Origin: Exiguobacterium aurantiacum DSM 6208
Lineage (GTDB): Bacteria > Bacillota > Bacilli > Exiguobacteriales > Exiguobacteriaceae
DNA length: 64,000 nt
Direction of reading: 5' to 3'
Assembly (NCBI RefSeq): GCF_000702585.1
Contig: NZ_JNIQ01000001.1
Location: 2,705,001-2,769,000, forward strand
Shown: positions 8,933 to 18,356 of the stretch, piece by piece
How the letters are laid out: each line of letters opens with the position of its first letter
Numbering within the stretch: position 1 is the stretch's first letter
The notes under the pieces: model-generated
The model's input: only the letters and a program-made list of their open reading frames with translations
The model's database searches: none
What the model was told of the DNA's origin: nothing
Made by a program: the position numbers and the translations under genes

Positions 8933-9466
8933 GTAACGTGCTTCGTATTCGCGATACCATTCATCGACGAATGTTGGGTTGAACGGCCCTTTCCGTCCTC
9001 GAATCCAGTTGATAAGTTCTTGAACGTTCTGCTTCAAGATTCGATCAATCGCTTTCGGATAATTCATCTCGCGACGATGCCGCTCGTATTCATCCTCATC
9101 TAAAATCGTGTACGACATATCCGGGAACACCTTGATATCTAAATCGTAATCGATGTACTTGATGGCTCTTTCTGTCCCATCGAACGTTGTCGGCGAACCT
9201 AGATTACAGTAATAGTAAATCCCATCTTCGCGAATCATACAGATGACATTGAACCAAAACTCAGATGAAAAGTAGCAAATTGCCGGCTCTCGCGTTCTCC
9301 ATTGCCGACCGTCTGACTCACTGACCATGATGCGGTCATTGAATCCGATCATATCCGTTTTTGACGACTGAAGGACGAGCGTTTCTTCCCAAACGCGATG
9401 CAAAGTTCCGTTGTGCTTGTAGCTCTGTATCTCGATCTTGCTACCTGCTTTGGGAAATAAGCTCAT
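8924..9466 (-). CDS. ygaC: Nucleoside tri-/diphosphatase Ntdp (YgaC, DUF402 fold)
   Basis: The 180-residue protein matches the YgaC/UPF0374 family in length and in conserved blocks ([42 protein letters not shown]). The family has a DUF402 barrel and hydrolyses nucleoside tri- and diphosphates with divalent metal ions in the cytoplasm. The aspartate/glutamate cluster at YIDYDLD and DEDEYE is the likely metal site. An AAAGGAGG site supports the ATG at 9466. Synteny with ygaD supports orthology to B. subtilis ygaC. Confidence 0.88.
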   Translation of the reverse strand: MSLFPKAGSKIEIQSYKHNGTLHRVWEETLVLQSSKTDMIGFNDRIMVSESDGRQWRTREPAICYFSSEFWFNVICMIREDGIYYYCNLGSPTTFDGTERAIKYIDYDLDIKVFPDMSYTILDEDEYERHRREMNYPKAIDRILKQNVQELINWIRGRKGPFNPTFVDEWYREYEARYRR

Positions 9467-9555
9467 AAGCTCCTCCTTTCCGCTATGATGCTATACAATT
9501 CTCATATTTAATTATAGCGACTTTCAGAACCAATGAAAAAGGAAATCTCTTATTT

Positions 9556-9981
9556 TCACGAATTTAGTATGTTTTGGAATGCGGCGGCACGTGCTTTGAA
9601 CATCGGACGTAGCACAAAGTATTCGACGAGCACAGACGGCACGTAACTGTCGAATGTGACTTCGTCGACCATGACGGCCTGTCCGGACTCCATTTCTACG
9701 CGATGAACGTGGCAAAAACGTCTGAACGGGAACGGCAATTTCACACCTTGGTCACAAAATGCCTGAGACCCGGTCAACGTGATGGCGCTATGCCACGGAA
9801 GTGCAACCGGACCGATTCCAACACGGAGCCGTACCTCATTCCCTTCCACTGTTGCCCCGTCCCCGAGAAGCGTCACTTGTGGAAACGAAGTCAACTCTGC
9901 CAACAAAGAGGCGTCTTGAAGCAACGTCCAAAGCGTCTCGGGTGACGCGTCGAACGCTGTCCGTACGTTAAACTGTCTCAT
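9556..9981 (-). CDS. SRPBCC (START-like) family protein
   Basis: This protein of about 141 residues has the START/SRPBCC pattern of an N-terminal FNVRTAFDASPETLW strand-helix and a C-terminal long helix (RPMFKARAAAFQNIL), which form a hydrophobic ligand cavity. The start overlaps the mutY stop by 14 nt, so the two are translated from one message. An in-frame GTG nine bases upstream is an alternative start. The ligand and role are unknown. Confidence 0.7.
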   Translation of the reverse strand: MRQFNVRTAFDASPETLWTLLQDASLLAELTSFPQVTLLGDGATVEGNEVRLRVGIGPVALPWHSAITLTGSQAFCDQGVKLPFPFRRFCHVHRVEMESGQAVMVDEVTFDSYVPSVLVEYFVLRPMFKARAAAFQNILNS

Positions 9982-11002
9982 CCCTCGCACCTGCCATCTG
10001 TTCTAATTTTTGTTGGGCGACCGACACGCTCACCACATCGCGCCCACTTTCATCGAGCCACACCCAGTCACCTTCTGGCAACGTCTCGATCTCGTACAAA
10101 TCGAGATACCAGACGATGTGTGAAAACACGTGCTTCACTTGTCCAACGTAGGTTCCGTTAAACTGTTCCCCCGTTCCACGCTCCGTAAGCGGATATTGCC
10201 ACATTCCTGCCAGAAGACCGGTATCAGGTCGCTTCACGTAAGCGGTCCGTCCATCACGGCGGCAAAGGAGCGCATCATACATCTCGATGCGGGCCGCCCC
10301 TTTTTTCGTTTTGACTGGGAGTTCATCTTGGACGTTATGGGTATAGGCATAACAGTGATCTTGGACCGGACAGAGCGAACACATCGGATTTTTCGGCGTG
10401 CATACCGTCGCTCCGAGTTCCATGACGCCTTCGTTGAAATCAGAGGCATGACTTGGGTCCATAAGCCGCCGTACGACTTGTTCGAACCGTTTCCGTGTCT
10501 TGGGAAGAGCGATATCATCGTAAATCCCGAATTGACGGGACATGACGCGCATGACGTTTCCGTCGACGGCCGGTTCCGGTTGATTGTAAGCGATGGAAAG
10601 CACCGCCCCGGTCGTATACGGACCGACCCCTTTCAACTTCTCAAACCGTTCCTTCTCCTCTGGGACGATGCCGTCATAGACGGCGACCACTTCTTTGACC
10701 GCTGTATGGAGGTTGCGGACACGAGAATAGTAACCGAGTCCTTCCCAATACTTGACGACTTCTTCGGACTCGGCTACCGCTAAGTCTTCGATTGTCGGGA
10801 AGCGTTCCATGAACCGGTTATAGTAAGGGATGACCGTATCGACGCGCGTCTGTTGTAGCATGACCTCGCTCACCCAAACCCGGTACGGATTTTTTTCATG
10901 TCGCCACGGCAAATCCCGTTTTTCACGGTTGAACCATGTCACTAAGTTTATGTTAAATTCATGAACATTATAATTTGTGAACAATTTATCAAGATCAAGC
11001 AT
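9968..11002 (-). CDS. mutY: A/G-specific adenine DNA glycosylase MutY
   Basis: MutY removes adenine mispaired with 8-oxoguanine in base-excision repair. The protein of about 344 residues has the helix-hairpin-helix LKGVGPYTTGAVLSI with the catalytic aspartate in PAVDGNVMRV. The [4Fe-4S] cluster cysteines are in CTPKNPMCSLCPVQDHC, and a C-terminal Nudix-like 8-oxoG recognition domain starts near residue 225. The start at 11002 has GAGGGG 7 nt upstream; the longer in-frame ATG lies inside that site. It is divergent from yfhP, as in B. subtilis (yfhQ/yfhP). Confidence 0.95.
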   Translation of the reverse strand: MLDLDKLFTNYNVHEFNINLVTWFNREKRDLPWRHEKNPYRVWVSEVMLQQTRVDTVIPYYNRFMERFPTIEDLAVAESEEVVKYWEGLGYYSRVRNLHTAVKEVVAVYDGIVPEEKERFEKLKGVGPYTTGAVLSIAYNQPEPAVDGNVMRVMSRQFGIYDDIALPKTRKRFEQVVRRLMDPSHASDFNEGVMELGATVCTPKNPMCSLCPVQDHCYAYTHNVQDELPVKTKKGAARIEMYDALLCRRDGRTAYVKRPDTGLLAGMWQYPLTERGTGEQFNGTYVGQVKHVFSHIVWYLDLYEIETLPEGDWVWLDESGRDVVSVSVAQQKLEQMAGARDETV

Positions 11003-11085
11003 TTTGTTTCCCCTCATTTTAAAAATATTGTATGATGTAATGGATCAGTTAACGCCGTTTTCATTTATGGAGGTGCTGAAGCACA

Positions 11086-12066
11086 TTGGATACTGCTACT
11101 CACATTGGGATGGGGCTCGGCTTAAGTGCCCTAGCGACGCTCAGCCCGGAATTGTCCGGCGACGCACAGATGTTTCTCGCCATGACAGCGACCGCACTCG
11201 TCGGTTCGCACGCTCCGGACTTCGATACTGTCTTCAAACTTAAAGGAAATAGCACGTATTTGCGCCAGCACCGCGGTCGTTCACATGGAATCACCGCACT
11301 CCTTGCTTGGCCGATCATCGTCAGCGCGGTCATTGGGACTGTGCTTGGCGTCAACCCCGCCACTTTATGGATCATGGCTCAAATCGCGGTACTGTTACAC
11401 GTCACCGTCGACTTGTTCAACGCCTACGGGACGCAGGCCCTCCAACCATTCTCGAAGAAATGGATTGGCTGGGGCGTCATCGGGACGTTCGATCCGTACT
11501 TGTTCTCGGCCTATTACGGGGCATATGTATTATGGCTCATCACAGGGGCGACTGTCCCGATTTTTGCATTGCTCATTGCGCTTGTGATCAGTTATTACGC
11601 TATCCAGTTCAAGTTGCGTAATCGCGCTTTGGCCACGGTGGCGCGCCACTTCGCCGGAGCCCATGAACTCTTCATCTCACCCGGGATCGGTTGGGACGAC
11701 TGGCACGTCGCCGTCCGTTTCCGTGACGGATTAGGTGCCGTCAAAGTGAAGAAAGGGACAGTCATCGAATGCGGTCGTTTCCGTGACAAGCCGATGCCTG
11801 GAGAAGATGACCTTCATTTCGTCGAGGCGCGTAAAAATGCGGACCTTCAATCGTTTCTCGAGTTCTCGAAGATTCACACGTATACGGTCACACGCCATAA
11901 CGGTATGATCGAGTATCGTTTCACGAACTTGCGTTATTTCTCGAAAGACATCTATCCGTTCGTCGCCGTCGTCATCGTCGACGAAGTGACGAACGAAGTG
12001 TTGTCGTCGTTCACAGGTTGGGTGTTCAGTGAAGAGAGCCTGCAAAAAAAATTGGCTTATGAATAA
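11086..12066 (+). CDS. yfhP: YfhP/YdjM-type membrane-bound metal-dependent hydrolase
   Basis: The 326-residue protein has the YdjM/YfhP pattern of an N-terminal histidine-rich motif (DTATHIGMGLGLSAL; SHAPDFDTVFKL; HRGRSHGITALLAWP). Four to five hydrophobic segments follow, then a soluble C-terminal domain of about 120 residues. The family is annotated as inner-membrane metal hydrolase; the B. subtilis homologue has been implicated in regulating a neighbouring gene. The start is TTG with GGAGGT about 11 nt upstream. Length and neighbour (mutY) match B. subtilis YfhP. Confidence 0.85.
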   Translation: MDTATHIGMGLGLSALATLSPELSGDAQMFLAMTATALVGSHAPDFDTVFKLKGNSTYLRQHRGRSHGITALLAWPIIVSAVIGTVLGVNPATLWIMAQIAVLLHVTVDLFNAYGTQALQPFSKKWIGWGVIGTFDPYLFSAYYGAYVLWLITGATVPIFALLIALVISYYAIQFKLRNRALATVARHFAGAHELFISPGIGWDDWHVAVRFRDGLGAVKVKKGTVIECGRFRDKPMPGEDDLHFVEARKNADLQSFLEFSKIHTYTVTRHNGMIEYRFTNLRYFSKDIYPFVAVVIVDEVTNEVLSSFTGWVFSEESLQKKLAYE

Positions 12067-12067
12067 G

Positions 12068-12097
12068 AAAAAGTCGCTCCGCGGAGCGACTTTTTTT
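12068..12097. terminator. Bidirectional terminator between yfhP and the YceI gene
   Basis: A long near-perfect palindrome (12068-12095) with A5 and T7 ends lies between two converging genes. Confidence 0.85.
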
Positions 12098-12629
12098 ATG
12101 CCTCTGACTCCGTGAACTGGAGCTCGAAATCGAATTTCACTTTCTTATCGACGAGGACGCCGCCCGCTTCGAGCGCCTGGTTCCAAGTCAAGCCATAGTC
12201 TTCCCGGTTGATCGATCCATCCCCGGTGAAGGCGTGCTTCATGTTGCCCCACGGGTCCTTCGCGCTCCCTTCATACTCGACTTCGAACGTCTCTTCACGC
12301 GTCGTGCCGCGAATCGTCAAGTTGCCCGTCAACTCGAATTCACCACCGCCTTTTGAGCGGAACGACGTCGACTCGAACACGATGTCCTCGTGCTGTTCGA
12401 CGTCAAAGAAGTCGCCAGACCGCAAGTGGTTGTCACGATCGCCATTGTTCGTGTCGATTGATGCCGCTTTAATCGTCACCTTCACACTCGCGTTCGCGAG
12501 ATCATCCGGTTGCCCGTTCGCCTCGACGTGAAAGTCTTTAAACTCGCCTTTCACTTTAGAAATCATCATATGCTTGACGGTAAAGTTGATGGTGCTATGT
12601 GCCGGGTCGACTTGATACGTTTTTGCCAT
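12096..12629 (-). CDS. YceI family lipid-binding-like protein (cytoplasmic form)
   Basis: The protein of about 177 residues has the YceI lipocalin-like signature: YQVDPAHSTINFTVKHM at the start, then DNHLRSGDFFDVEQHEDIVFES and LTIRGTTREETF. YceI proteins form a beta-barrel that binds isoprenoid or fatty-acid-like ligands. This copy has no signal peptide and should be cytoplasmic, as is usual in Bacillota. The start at 12629 follows AGGAGTGG; an in-frame extension of 11 codons has no ribosome site. No operon partner is evident. Confidence 0.85.
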   Translation of the reverse strand: MAKTYQVDPAHSTINFTVKHMMISKVKGEFKDFHVEANGQPDDLANASVKVTIKAASIDTNNGDRDNHLRSGDFFDVEQHEDIVFESTSFRSKGGGEFELTGNLTIRGTTREETFEVEYEGSAKDPWGNMKHAFTGDGSINREDYGLTWNQALEAGGVLVDKKVKFDFELQFTESEA

Positions 12630-12797
12630 AAGTAGGTCCACTCCTTCAAATTTTGAATTCATTCTAGTATGGTGTTTACCACAAATCTTGACTTCAAAAC
12701 ATTTTATCGTAAATGTGACAAATTATTGTCGAAAAATTTTGACTTTTATCACAACTACCCGTTAGGATGAAAAAGGGAGCTATTTGCTTACTTGAAA

Positions 12798-12812
12798 ATG
12801 TAAGCGCATACA
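12798..12812 (+). promoter_or_regulatory. Catabolite-responsive element (cre) upstream of aldehyde dehydrogenase
   Basis: ATGTAAGCGCATACA fits the cre consensus WTGNAANCGNWNNCA at every defined position. It lies 39 nt before the dehydrogenase start, a position suited to CcpA repression in the presence of preferred sugars. Confidence 0.75.
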
Positions 12813-12850
12813 TGGATTCCCGATACTTTACGGAAAAGGGAGGAACGACC

Positions 12851-14371
12851 ATGATTTATGAAGTCCCAAACTCGACAGGCACGAAAGTACACTTTAAAGA
12901 CCGCTATGAGAACTACATCAATGGCAAGTGGACTGCGCCTGCCGGGGGAGAATATTTTGAGAACACCTCTCCGGTAAATGGTAAAGTTTTATGTGAAGTC
13001 GCCCGTTCGACAAAAGAAGATGTCGAACTCGCTCTAGACGCAGCCCATGCGGCCAAAGAGTCGTGGGGAAAAACATCGGTCACCGAGCGAGCCGTCATTT
13101 TGAATAAGATTGCCGATCGTATGGAAGAGAATCTTGAGATGCTCGCTTACGCGGAGACGTGGGAGAACGGAAAGGCCGTTCGTGAGACGCTCAACGCCGA
13201 TCTTCCGCTCGCGATCGATCATTTCCGGTACTTCGCAGGTGTCATCCGCTCCCAAGAAGGCGGTATCAGTGAACTCGACAACGACACGGTCGCCTATCAT
13301 TTCCAAGAACCGCTCGGCGTCGTCGCTCAAATCATCCCGTGGAACTTCCCGATTTTGATGGCCGTCTGGAAAGTCGCACCAGCCCTCGCCGCCGGAAACT
13401 GTATCGTCTTAAAACCAGCCGAACAGACGCCGTCTTCCATCATGGTGCTCATGGAATTGATTGAAGATTTACTTCCGCCGGGCGTCTTAAATATCGTCAA
13501 CGGGTTCGGGCTAGAGGCCGGGAAACCGCTCGCCTCGAGCGACCGCGTCGATAAAGTCGCGTTCACAGGTGAGACGACGACAGGTCGCCTCATCATGCAA
13601 TACGCGTCACAAAATATCATCCCGGTGACGCTCGAACTCGGCGGCAAATCACCGAACATCTTCTTCGCCGATATTATGGACGCAGATGACGACTTCTTTG
13701 ATAAAGCGATTGAAGGACTCGTCATGTTCGCGTTGAACCAAGGCGAAGTGTGCACGTGTCCGTCACGCGCGCTCATCCATGAGTCGATTTATGAGCCATT
13801 CATGGAACGCGTCCTTGAACGTGTCAAAGCCATCAAGCTCGGCAACCCGCTCGACCCTGACGTTATGATGGGTGCCCAAGCCTCAAATGAGCAGCTCGAG
13901 AAAATCTTGTCGTACCTCGAGATCGGTAAATCAGAAGGTGCCGAGTGCCTCATCGGCGGCGAGCGCAACGTGATGGATGGTGAGCTCGCGGACGGTTTCT
14001 ACGTCCAACCGACAATCTTCAAAGGCCATAACAAGATGCGCATCTTCCAAGAAGAAATTTTCGGACCGGTCCTCTCGGTGACGACGTTTAAAGACGACGC
14101 CGAAGCAATCGCCATCGCCAATGACACGCTTTACGGCCTCGGCGCCGGTGTGTGGACACGTGACATGAACCGGGCTTACCGCTTCGGGCGTGACATTCAA
14201 GCGGGCCGCGTCTGGATCAACTGTTACCATCAATATCCGGCGCACGCTGCGTTCGGCGGCTACAAGATGTCAGGAATCGGCCGTGAGAACCATAAGATGA
14301 TGCTCAGCCACTATCAACGGACGAAAAACATGCTCGTCAGTTACAGCGAACAAAAACTCGGGTTCTTCTAA
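12851..14371 (+). CDS. NAD-dependent acetaldehyde/aldehyde dehydrogenase (ExaC/AcoD type)
   Basis: The enzyme oxidises aldehydes such as acetaldehyde to carboxylates with NAD in the cytoplasm. The 506-residue protein has the aldehyde dehydrogenase core: [20 protein letters not shown], the glycine-rich FTGETTTGR, the general base in [15 protein letters not shown], and the catalytic cysteine in [14 protein letters not shown]. The NQGEVCT form with its tandem cysteines is typical of ExaC/AcoD enzymes. GGGAGG precedes the ATG at 12851; an in-frame extension 28 codons longer would translate the cre site. A DUF779 gene follows after 1 nt, the usual partner. CcpA repression is likely. Confidence 0.88.
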   Translation: MIYEVPNSTGTKVHFKDRYENYINGKWTAPAGGEYFENTSPVNGKVLCEVARSTKEDVELALDAAHAAKESWGKTSVTERAVILNKIADRMEENLEMLAYAETWENGKAVRETLNADLPLAIDHFRYFAGVIRSQEGGISELDNDTVAYHFQEPLGVVAQIIPWNFPILMAVWKVAPALAAGNCIVLKPAEQTPSSIMVLMELIEDLLPPGVLNIVNGFGLEAGKPLASSDRVDKVAFTGETTTGRLIMQYASQNIIPVTLELGGKSPNIFFADIMDADDDFFDKAIEGLVMFALNQGEVCTCPSRALIHESIYEPFMERVLERVKAIKLGNPLDPDVMMGAQASNEQLEKILSYLEIGKSEGAECLIGGERNVMDGELADGFYVQPTIFKGHNKMRIFQEEIFGPVLSVTTFKDDAEAIAIANDTLYGLGAGVWTRDMNRAYRFGRDIQAGRVWINCYHQYPAHAAFGGYKMSGIGRENHKMMLSHYQRTKNMLVSYSEQKLGFF

Positions 14372-14372
14372 G

Positions 14373-14732
14373 ATGGTGAATCGCGTCGAGGCCACCCCCG
14401 CCACGCTCGCGCTTCTCGATCGACTGAAACAAAAGCATGGACCGCTTCTATTTCACCAGTCCGGCGGATGCTGTGACGGAAGTTCACCGATGTGCTTTCC
14501 CCAAGGTGAATTTCTCGTCGGAGATCACGACGTCTTACTTGGCGAAATCGGGGGGTGTCCGTTCTATATCCACGAGAAGCAATATGATTATTGGAAGCAT
14601 ACGCAACTGATCATCGACGTCGTCGATGGCAGAGGCGGCATGTTCTCCGTCGAAGGCGTCGAAGGGAAACGGTTTTTAAGCCGTTCGCGTGTCTTCACAG
14701 ACGAGGAGCGGGCCGAGCTGCAACAGTTGTGA
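14373..14732 (+). CDS. DUF779 protein, partner of acetaldehyde dehydrogenase
   Basis: The 119-residue protein has the DUF779 core (LLFHQSGGCCDGSSPMCFP; GCPFYIHEKQYDYWKHTQLIIDV). It contains a conserved CCDG cysteine pair and a third cysteine (PMC) that could bind a metal or form disulfides. The gene starts 1 nt after the aldehyde dehydrogenase stop, so it is translationally coupled. DUF779 genes are commonly found beside ExaC/AcoD dehydrogenases, suggesting a role in that enzyme's activity or assembly, but the biochemical function is not established as far as I know. Confidence 0.85.
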   Translation: MVNRVEATPATLALLDRLKQKHGPLLFHQSGGCCDGSSPMCFPQGEFLVGDHDVLLGEIGGCPFYIHEKQYDYWKHTQLIIDVVDGRGGMFSVEGVEGKRFLSRSRVFTDEERAELQQL

Positions 14733-14745
14733 AGATCCTTTTACA

Positions 14746-14775
14746 CCAGCCATTTCAACAGATGGCTGGTTTTTT
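14746..14775 (+). terminator. Terminator after the dehydrogenase-DUF779 pair
   Basis: CCAGCCAT and ATGGCTGG form an 8-bp stem with an 8-nt loop, followed by six T residues. Confidence 0.85.
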
Positions 14776-14886
14776 CATTATTTTCTTTTTCACTTTTAAA
14801 ATTCTGATTCCCACTCCATCTTAAAAACAACTCTCTCATTTCTCGCCATCTTGTATAGTGAACATAGACAAGAAGGGAGCATGACG

Positions 14887-15618
14887 ATGAGCCAATTATT
14901 GAACGACGTTCTCGGAAGTATATTCATCTCGTTACTCAGTTTCGCCGCCCCACTTTTTTTGATTTGTGGGACGATCGTGTATTCGAAAGTAAAGCGGTAT
15001 AAGCAAAGTCAATATTATACACAGACCGGCCATCGCTACATGAAGGTCGTACAAGATATCGGGTTGTATGGCGAATATCGGTGCGTCGCTGAAATCGAGG
15101 CACGTCGGCTCGCCCCGCTCATCTTGACGAACCTATACTTACCTCATCCAACAAAGCGAGACCGCACGACAGAAATCGATGTAGTGTTCATCGACGAAAG
15201 TGGAATCCACGTCATCGAGTCTAAAAATTATAGCGGTTGGATTTTCGGACGAGAGCAGGACAGACAATGGACACAAACGTTATCCAATCGGAAGAAGTTC
15301 AAGTTCTACAATCCAATCAAACAAAACGAGCTCCACGTGCGGGCAGTCGAGCAAGCGCTCCAACTCGACCGGAGCTACTTACATTCTTGGATTGTGTTCA
15401 GTGACCGGTCGACGTTGAAACATATTGAATCGTCGACCGTGCCTGTGTTGAATCGTAAAACATGGGCGAAGCAGATGACGACCTCGCTTGAACCTCGATT
15501 GACAGCTGCCGAACGAATCGAGTTTTACGAACGACTCCTGCCTTATATGAACGCGAGTACTGAAGTCCAAGCAGCGCATATCGACGCCATCCAACAGCAC
15601 AAGTCGCCGGTCGGTTAA
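14887..15618 (+). CDS. Membrane-anchored NERD (nuclease-related) domain protein
   Basis: The protein of about 243 residues has one N-terminal membrane segment (about residues 8-32) and a NERD domain. The NERD features are GLYGEYR (conserved GxxGE), TTEIDVVFIDESGIHVIESKNYSG with the D and ExK nuclease-fold residues, and YNPIKQNELHVRAV. NERD is a restriction-endonuclease-like fold predicted to cut nucleic acid, with unproven activity in most members. The ATG at 14887 has better spacing to GGGAG than the ATG two codons upstream. It stands alone between terminators. Confidence 0.82.
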   Translation: MSQLLNDVLGSIFISLLSFAAPLFLICGTIVYSKVKRYKQSQYYTQTGHRYMKVVQDIGLYGEYRCVAEIEARRLAPLILTNLYLPHPTKRDRTTEIDVVFIDESGIHVIESKNYSGWIFGREQDRQWTQTLSNRKKFKFYNPIKQNELHVRAVEQALQLDRSYLHSWIVFSDRSTLKHIESSTVPVLNRKTWAKQMTTSLEPRLTAAERIEFYERLLPYMNASTEVQAAHIDAIQQHKSPVG

Positions 15619-15641
15619 CGTTACCATGATCAAACCTCATG

Positions 15642-15673
15642 AAAAAGTCCCACTCACATTTTGAGCGGGACTT
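15642..15673 (-). terminator. Terminator of the potABCD operon
   Basis: A 12-bp stem (15645-15656 with 15662-15673), fully paired on the minus strand with one G-U pair, is followed by five T residues just after the potD stop. Confidence 0.75.
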
Positions 15674-15676
15674 CTC

Positions 15677-16747
15677 TTATTTACTCTGCATTTTGAAGCG
15701 CAAGTACAACTCGTTGTAGTACGCGTTCATACGTTTTCCTAAGTTTTCATACACCTCAAGCTCGTCCGTCACATCGCTCGATGGATAGAAGCGCTCGTCC
15801 GAGACGACTTCTTCATCCAAGAATTCGAGCGCGGCATCGTTCGGTGTCGAATAGCCGACGTAGTCGGTATTGCGTGCAGCGACCTCGGCATCGAGCATGA
15901 AGTCGATGAATTGATGCGCCCCTTCGACGTTCTGGGCCGTACTTGGGATGACGAGGTTGTCGAACCAGAGATTCGTCCCTTCTTCCGGGATGACGTACGT
16001 TAACTCTTCGTTCTCGTACATGATCTCCGAAGCGTCACCGGACCAGACGACGGCAGCCGCCGCTTCCCGGTTCGCCATGAGCATCTTGATCTCGTCCCCG
16101 ACGATCGCTTTAATGTTCGGCCAAAGCGTCTCAAGTTTCTTCTCGGCCTCGAGCAGTTCGTCTCGATCGGTCGTGTTGAGCGAATAGCCGAGTGAGTTGA
16201 GGCCGAAGCCCATTACTTCACGCGTTCCGTCCGCCAGTAAGATGTCGTTCTCGAGCGGCATGTCCCACAAGTCGTTCCACGACGTAATCTCACCGTCGAC
16301 AAGTTCCGGGTTATAGACGATGCCGACCGTTCCCCAAAAGTAAGGGACCGAATATTTATTTCCCGGGTCAAACGACTTGTCGAGGAAACGCGGGTCGATG
16401 TTATCGAAATTTTCAAGCTTACTGTAATCGATCGGGATGAGCAAGTCATCTTCAATCATTTTGCTGATGGCGTAATCCGATGGGACGGCGATGTCGTAGG
16501 CCGTTCCGCCTTGTTGGATTTTCGTGAGCATCGCCTCGTTCGAATCGAACGTTTGATAGATAACTTTCAAACCGGTCTCTTCTTCAAACTCATCAATCAA
16601 CTCTTCATCGATGTAATCACCCCAGTTGTAGACGACGAGCGTATTGTCCCCGCCGAACCCCTGAGCCATGTTGATTTGATAAATCCAAAACAAGATCCCG
16701 AAACTGACGACGACGGGCGTCGTCAACATGATGACCAATTTTTTCAT
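15677..16747 (-). CDS. potD: Spermidine/putrescine ABC transporter substrate-binding protein PotD
   Basis: PotD captures extracellular polyamines and delivers them to the PotBC channel. The 356-residue protein shows the PotD/PotF signature near the mature N-terminus (LVVYNWGDYIDEELIDEFEEETG), followed by typical blocks (AYDIAVPSDYAISKM; PYFWGTVGIVYNPELV). The N-terminus has a hydrophobic segment (about residues 4-24) but no lipobox cysteine, so it is either anchored by that helix or cleaved and released. Most Bacillota binding proteins are lipoproteins, so this is unusual. The gene overlaps potC by 4 nt as the last gene of the operon. Confidence 0.92.
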   Translation of the reverse strand: MKKLVIMLTTPVVVSFGILFWIYQINMAQGFGGDNTLVVYNWGDYIDEELIDEFEEETGLKVIYQTFDSNEAMLTKIQQGGTAYDIAVPSDYAISKMIEDDLLIPIDYSKLENFDNIDPRFLDKSFDPGNKYSVPYFWGTVGIVYNPELVDGEITSWNDLWDMPLENDILLADGTREVMGFGLNSLGYSLNTTDRDELLEAEKKLETLWPNIKAIVGDEIKMLMANREAAAAVVWSGDASEIMYENEELTYVIPEEGTNLWFDNLVIPSTAQNVEGAHQFIDFMLDAEVAARNTDYVGYSTPNDAALEFLDEEVVSDERFYPSSDVTDELEVYENLGKRMNAYYNELYLRFKMQSK

Positions 16748-17538
16748 CGTCTTACCTCCTTCGCCCCACGTCGTGCGAGTACGTAATACCCGATGACGAG
16801 CAGGAGCGTGAACAAGAACAGAAGCGTCGACAAGGCGTTGATCTCAAGCGAGATGCCTTGACGGGCCCGCGAGTATACTTCGACGGCAAGTGTCGCGAAG
16901 CCGTTACCAGTGACGAAGAACGTGACCGCGAAGTCATCGAGTGAGTACGTGAGTGCCGTGAAGAACCCGGCGAAGATGCCCGGCGTGATGTACGGCAAGA
17001 TGACTTTCGTGAGCACATCCCACGTGCTCGCCCCGAGGTCGCGTGACGCATCGATGAGCGTCGGGCTCATTTCTTGCAACTTAGGCAAGACGAGGATAAC
17101 GACAATCGGGACCGAGAAGGCGATGTGTGCCAACAGTACCGAATAGAATCCGAGTTGGATGCCAAGCATCGTGAACAAAATCAAGAACGACGCCCCGATG
17201 ATGACGTCCGGACTGACGATCAACACGTTGTTGAGCGAGAGAAGCGACGTCTTCGTATACTTTTGTTTCGCCGTGTAAATGGCGAGCGCCCCGATGACAC
17301 CGAGTATCGTCGAGATCGTCGCCGAAAGCAACGCAATCACAATCGTGTTCAAAACGATGACGAGGAGACGCGTATCCGTGAAGAGTGACGCATACCATTC
17401 GAGCGTGAATCCTTCGAATCCGCTCATCGTGCCGCCACTGTTGAACGAATAGACGACCAAGTAGAGAATCGGCGCGTACAGAATGAAGAACACCGCCATC
17501 AAATACAAGTTGGCCAATTTGATTTTTTTTCGTTTCAT
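16744..17538 (-). CDS. potC: Spermidine/putrescine ABC transporter permease PotC
   Basis: This inner-membrane subunit of 264 residues has about six membrane helices and the permease EAA loop ([25 protein letters not shown] in two segments near residue 165) that contacts the ATPase. It forms the translocation path with PotB. It overlaps potB upstream and potD downstream by 4 nt each (ATGA), indicating tight translational coupling. Size and EAA position match PotC. Confidence 0.92.
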   Translation of the reverse strand: MKRKKIKLANLYLMAVFFILYAPILYLVVYSFNSGGTMSGFEGFTLEWYASLFTDTRLLVIVLNTIVIALLSATISTILGVIGALAIYTAKQKYTKTSLLSLNNVLIVSPDVIIGASFLILFTMLGIQLGFYSVLLAHIAFSVPIVVILVLPKLQEMSPTLIDASRDLGASTWDVLTKVILPYITPGIFAGFFTALTYSLDDFAVTFFVTGNGFATLAVEVYSRARQGISLEINALSTLLFLFTLLLVIGYYVLARRGAKEVRR

Positions 17539-18356
17539 CGGCGCACCGCTCCTTTCGCACCCCAGTCACGCGTGATGACCATGACGAGCACCATCGCCAA
17601 AATTAAGAACACGGCAATCGTCGAGCCCATGCCCCAGTTTTGTGTGACGAGGAATTGTTGTTCGATTGCCGTCCCGAGCGTGATGACACGGTTCCCGGCG
17701 ATGAGGCGTGTGATCATGAAGAGGGACAGCGCCGGGATGAAGACGATTTGAATCCCGGATTTGACGCCGTCGAGCGTGAGCGGGAAGATGACACGACGGA
17801 ACGTCGTCCAGTTCGAGGCCCCGAGGTCGCGCGATGCATCGACGAGCGACGGTGGCAACTTCTCGATGGCGTTGTAGACGGGCAAAATCATGAACGGGAT
17901 GAAGATATAAACCGAGACGAACACAAAGCTGAAGTCCGTGAACAAGATTTGCTGTGTCCCGATTCCAATCGCCTCTAAAAATTGGTTCGTGATGCCGTAC
18001 GTCCCAAAGATGCCAAGAAACGCATAAGCTTTCAACAACAGGTTGATCCACGAAGGCAAGATGATGAGCAGAAGCCATAGTTGCTTATGCTTCGTCTTCG
18101 TCAACAAGTAAGCCGTCGGATAGCCGATCAGGAGCGAGAAGAATGTAATTAAGAACGCGTACCAAAACGACGACAACGTCATCGTCAAATACGTCGACGT
18201 GAAGAAGTTACGATAGTTCTCTAAACTTAAGTTCCCTTCGATATCAAAGAACGAGTAATACAAGACAAGGAACAGCGGTGCGATGACGAACAAGGCGATC
18301 CACACCCAATACGTCGTCAAATAGACCGTCTTCGCCGTTTGACTAGTTCGATTCAT
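17535..18356 (-). CDS. potB: Spermidine/putrescine ABC transporter permease PotB
   Basis: This permease of about 273 residues has six membrane segments and an EAA loop ([20 protein letters not shown]) near residue 180. It pairs with PotC. The ATG at 18356 was chosen because GAGGAGG lies just upstream inside the end of potA; a longer in-frame start exists but lacks a ribosome site. The gene therefore overlaps potA by 14 nt. Confidence 0.92.
   Translation of the reverse strand: MNRTSQTAKTVYLTTYWVWIALFVIAPLFLVLYYSFFDIEGNLSLENYRNFFTSTYLTMTLSSFWYAFLITFFSLLIGYPTAYLLTKTKHKQLWLLLIILPSWINLLLKAYAFLGIFGTYGITNQFLEAIGIGTQQILFTDFSFVFVSVYIFIPFMILPVYNAIEKLPPSLVDASRDLGASNWTTFRRVIFPLTLDGVKSGIQIVFIPALSLFMITRLIAGNRVITLGTAIEQQFLVTQNWGMGSTIAVFLILAMVLVMVITRDWGAKGAVRR

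Noticed and set aside
9524-9715. A 63-codon minus frame overlapping the SRPBCC gene
   Set aside because: It lies out of frame with the SRPBCC gene, has arginine-rich low-complexity sequence and no family features.
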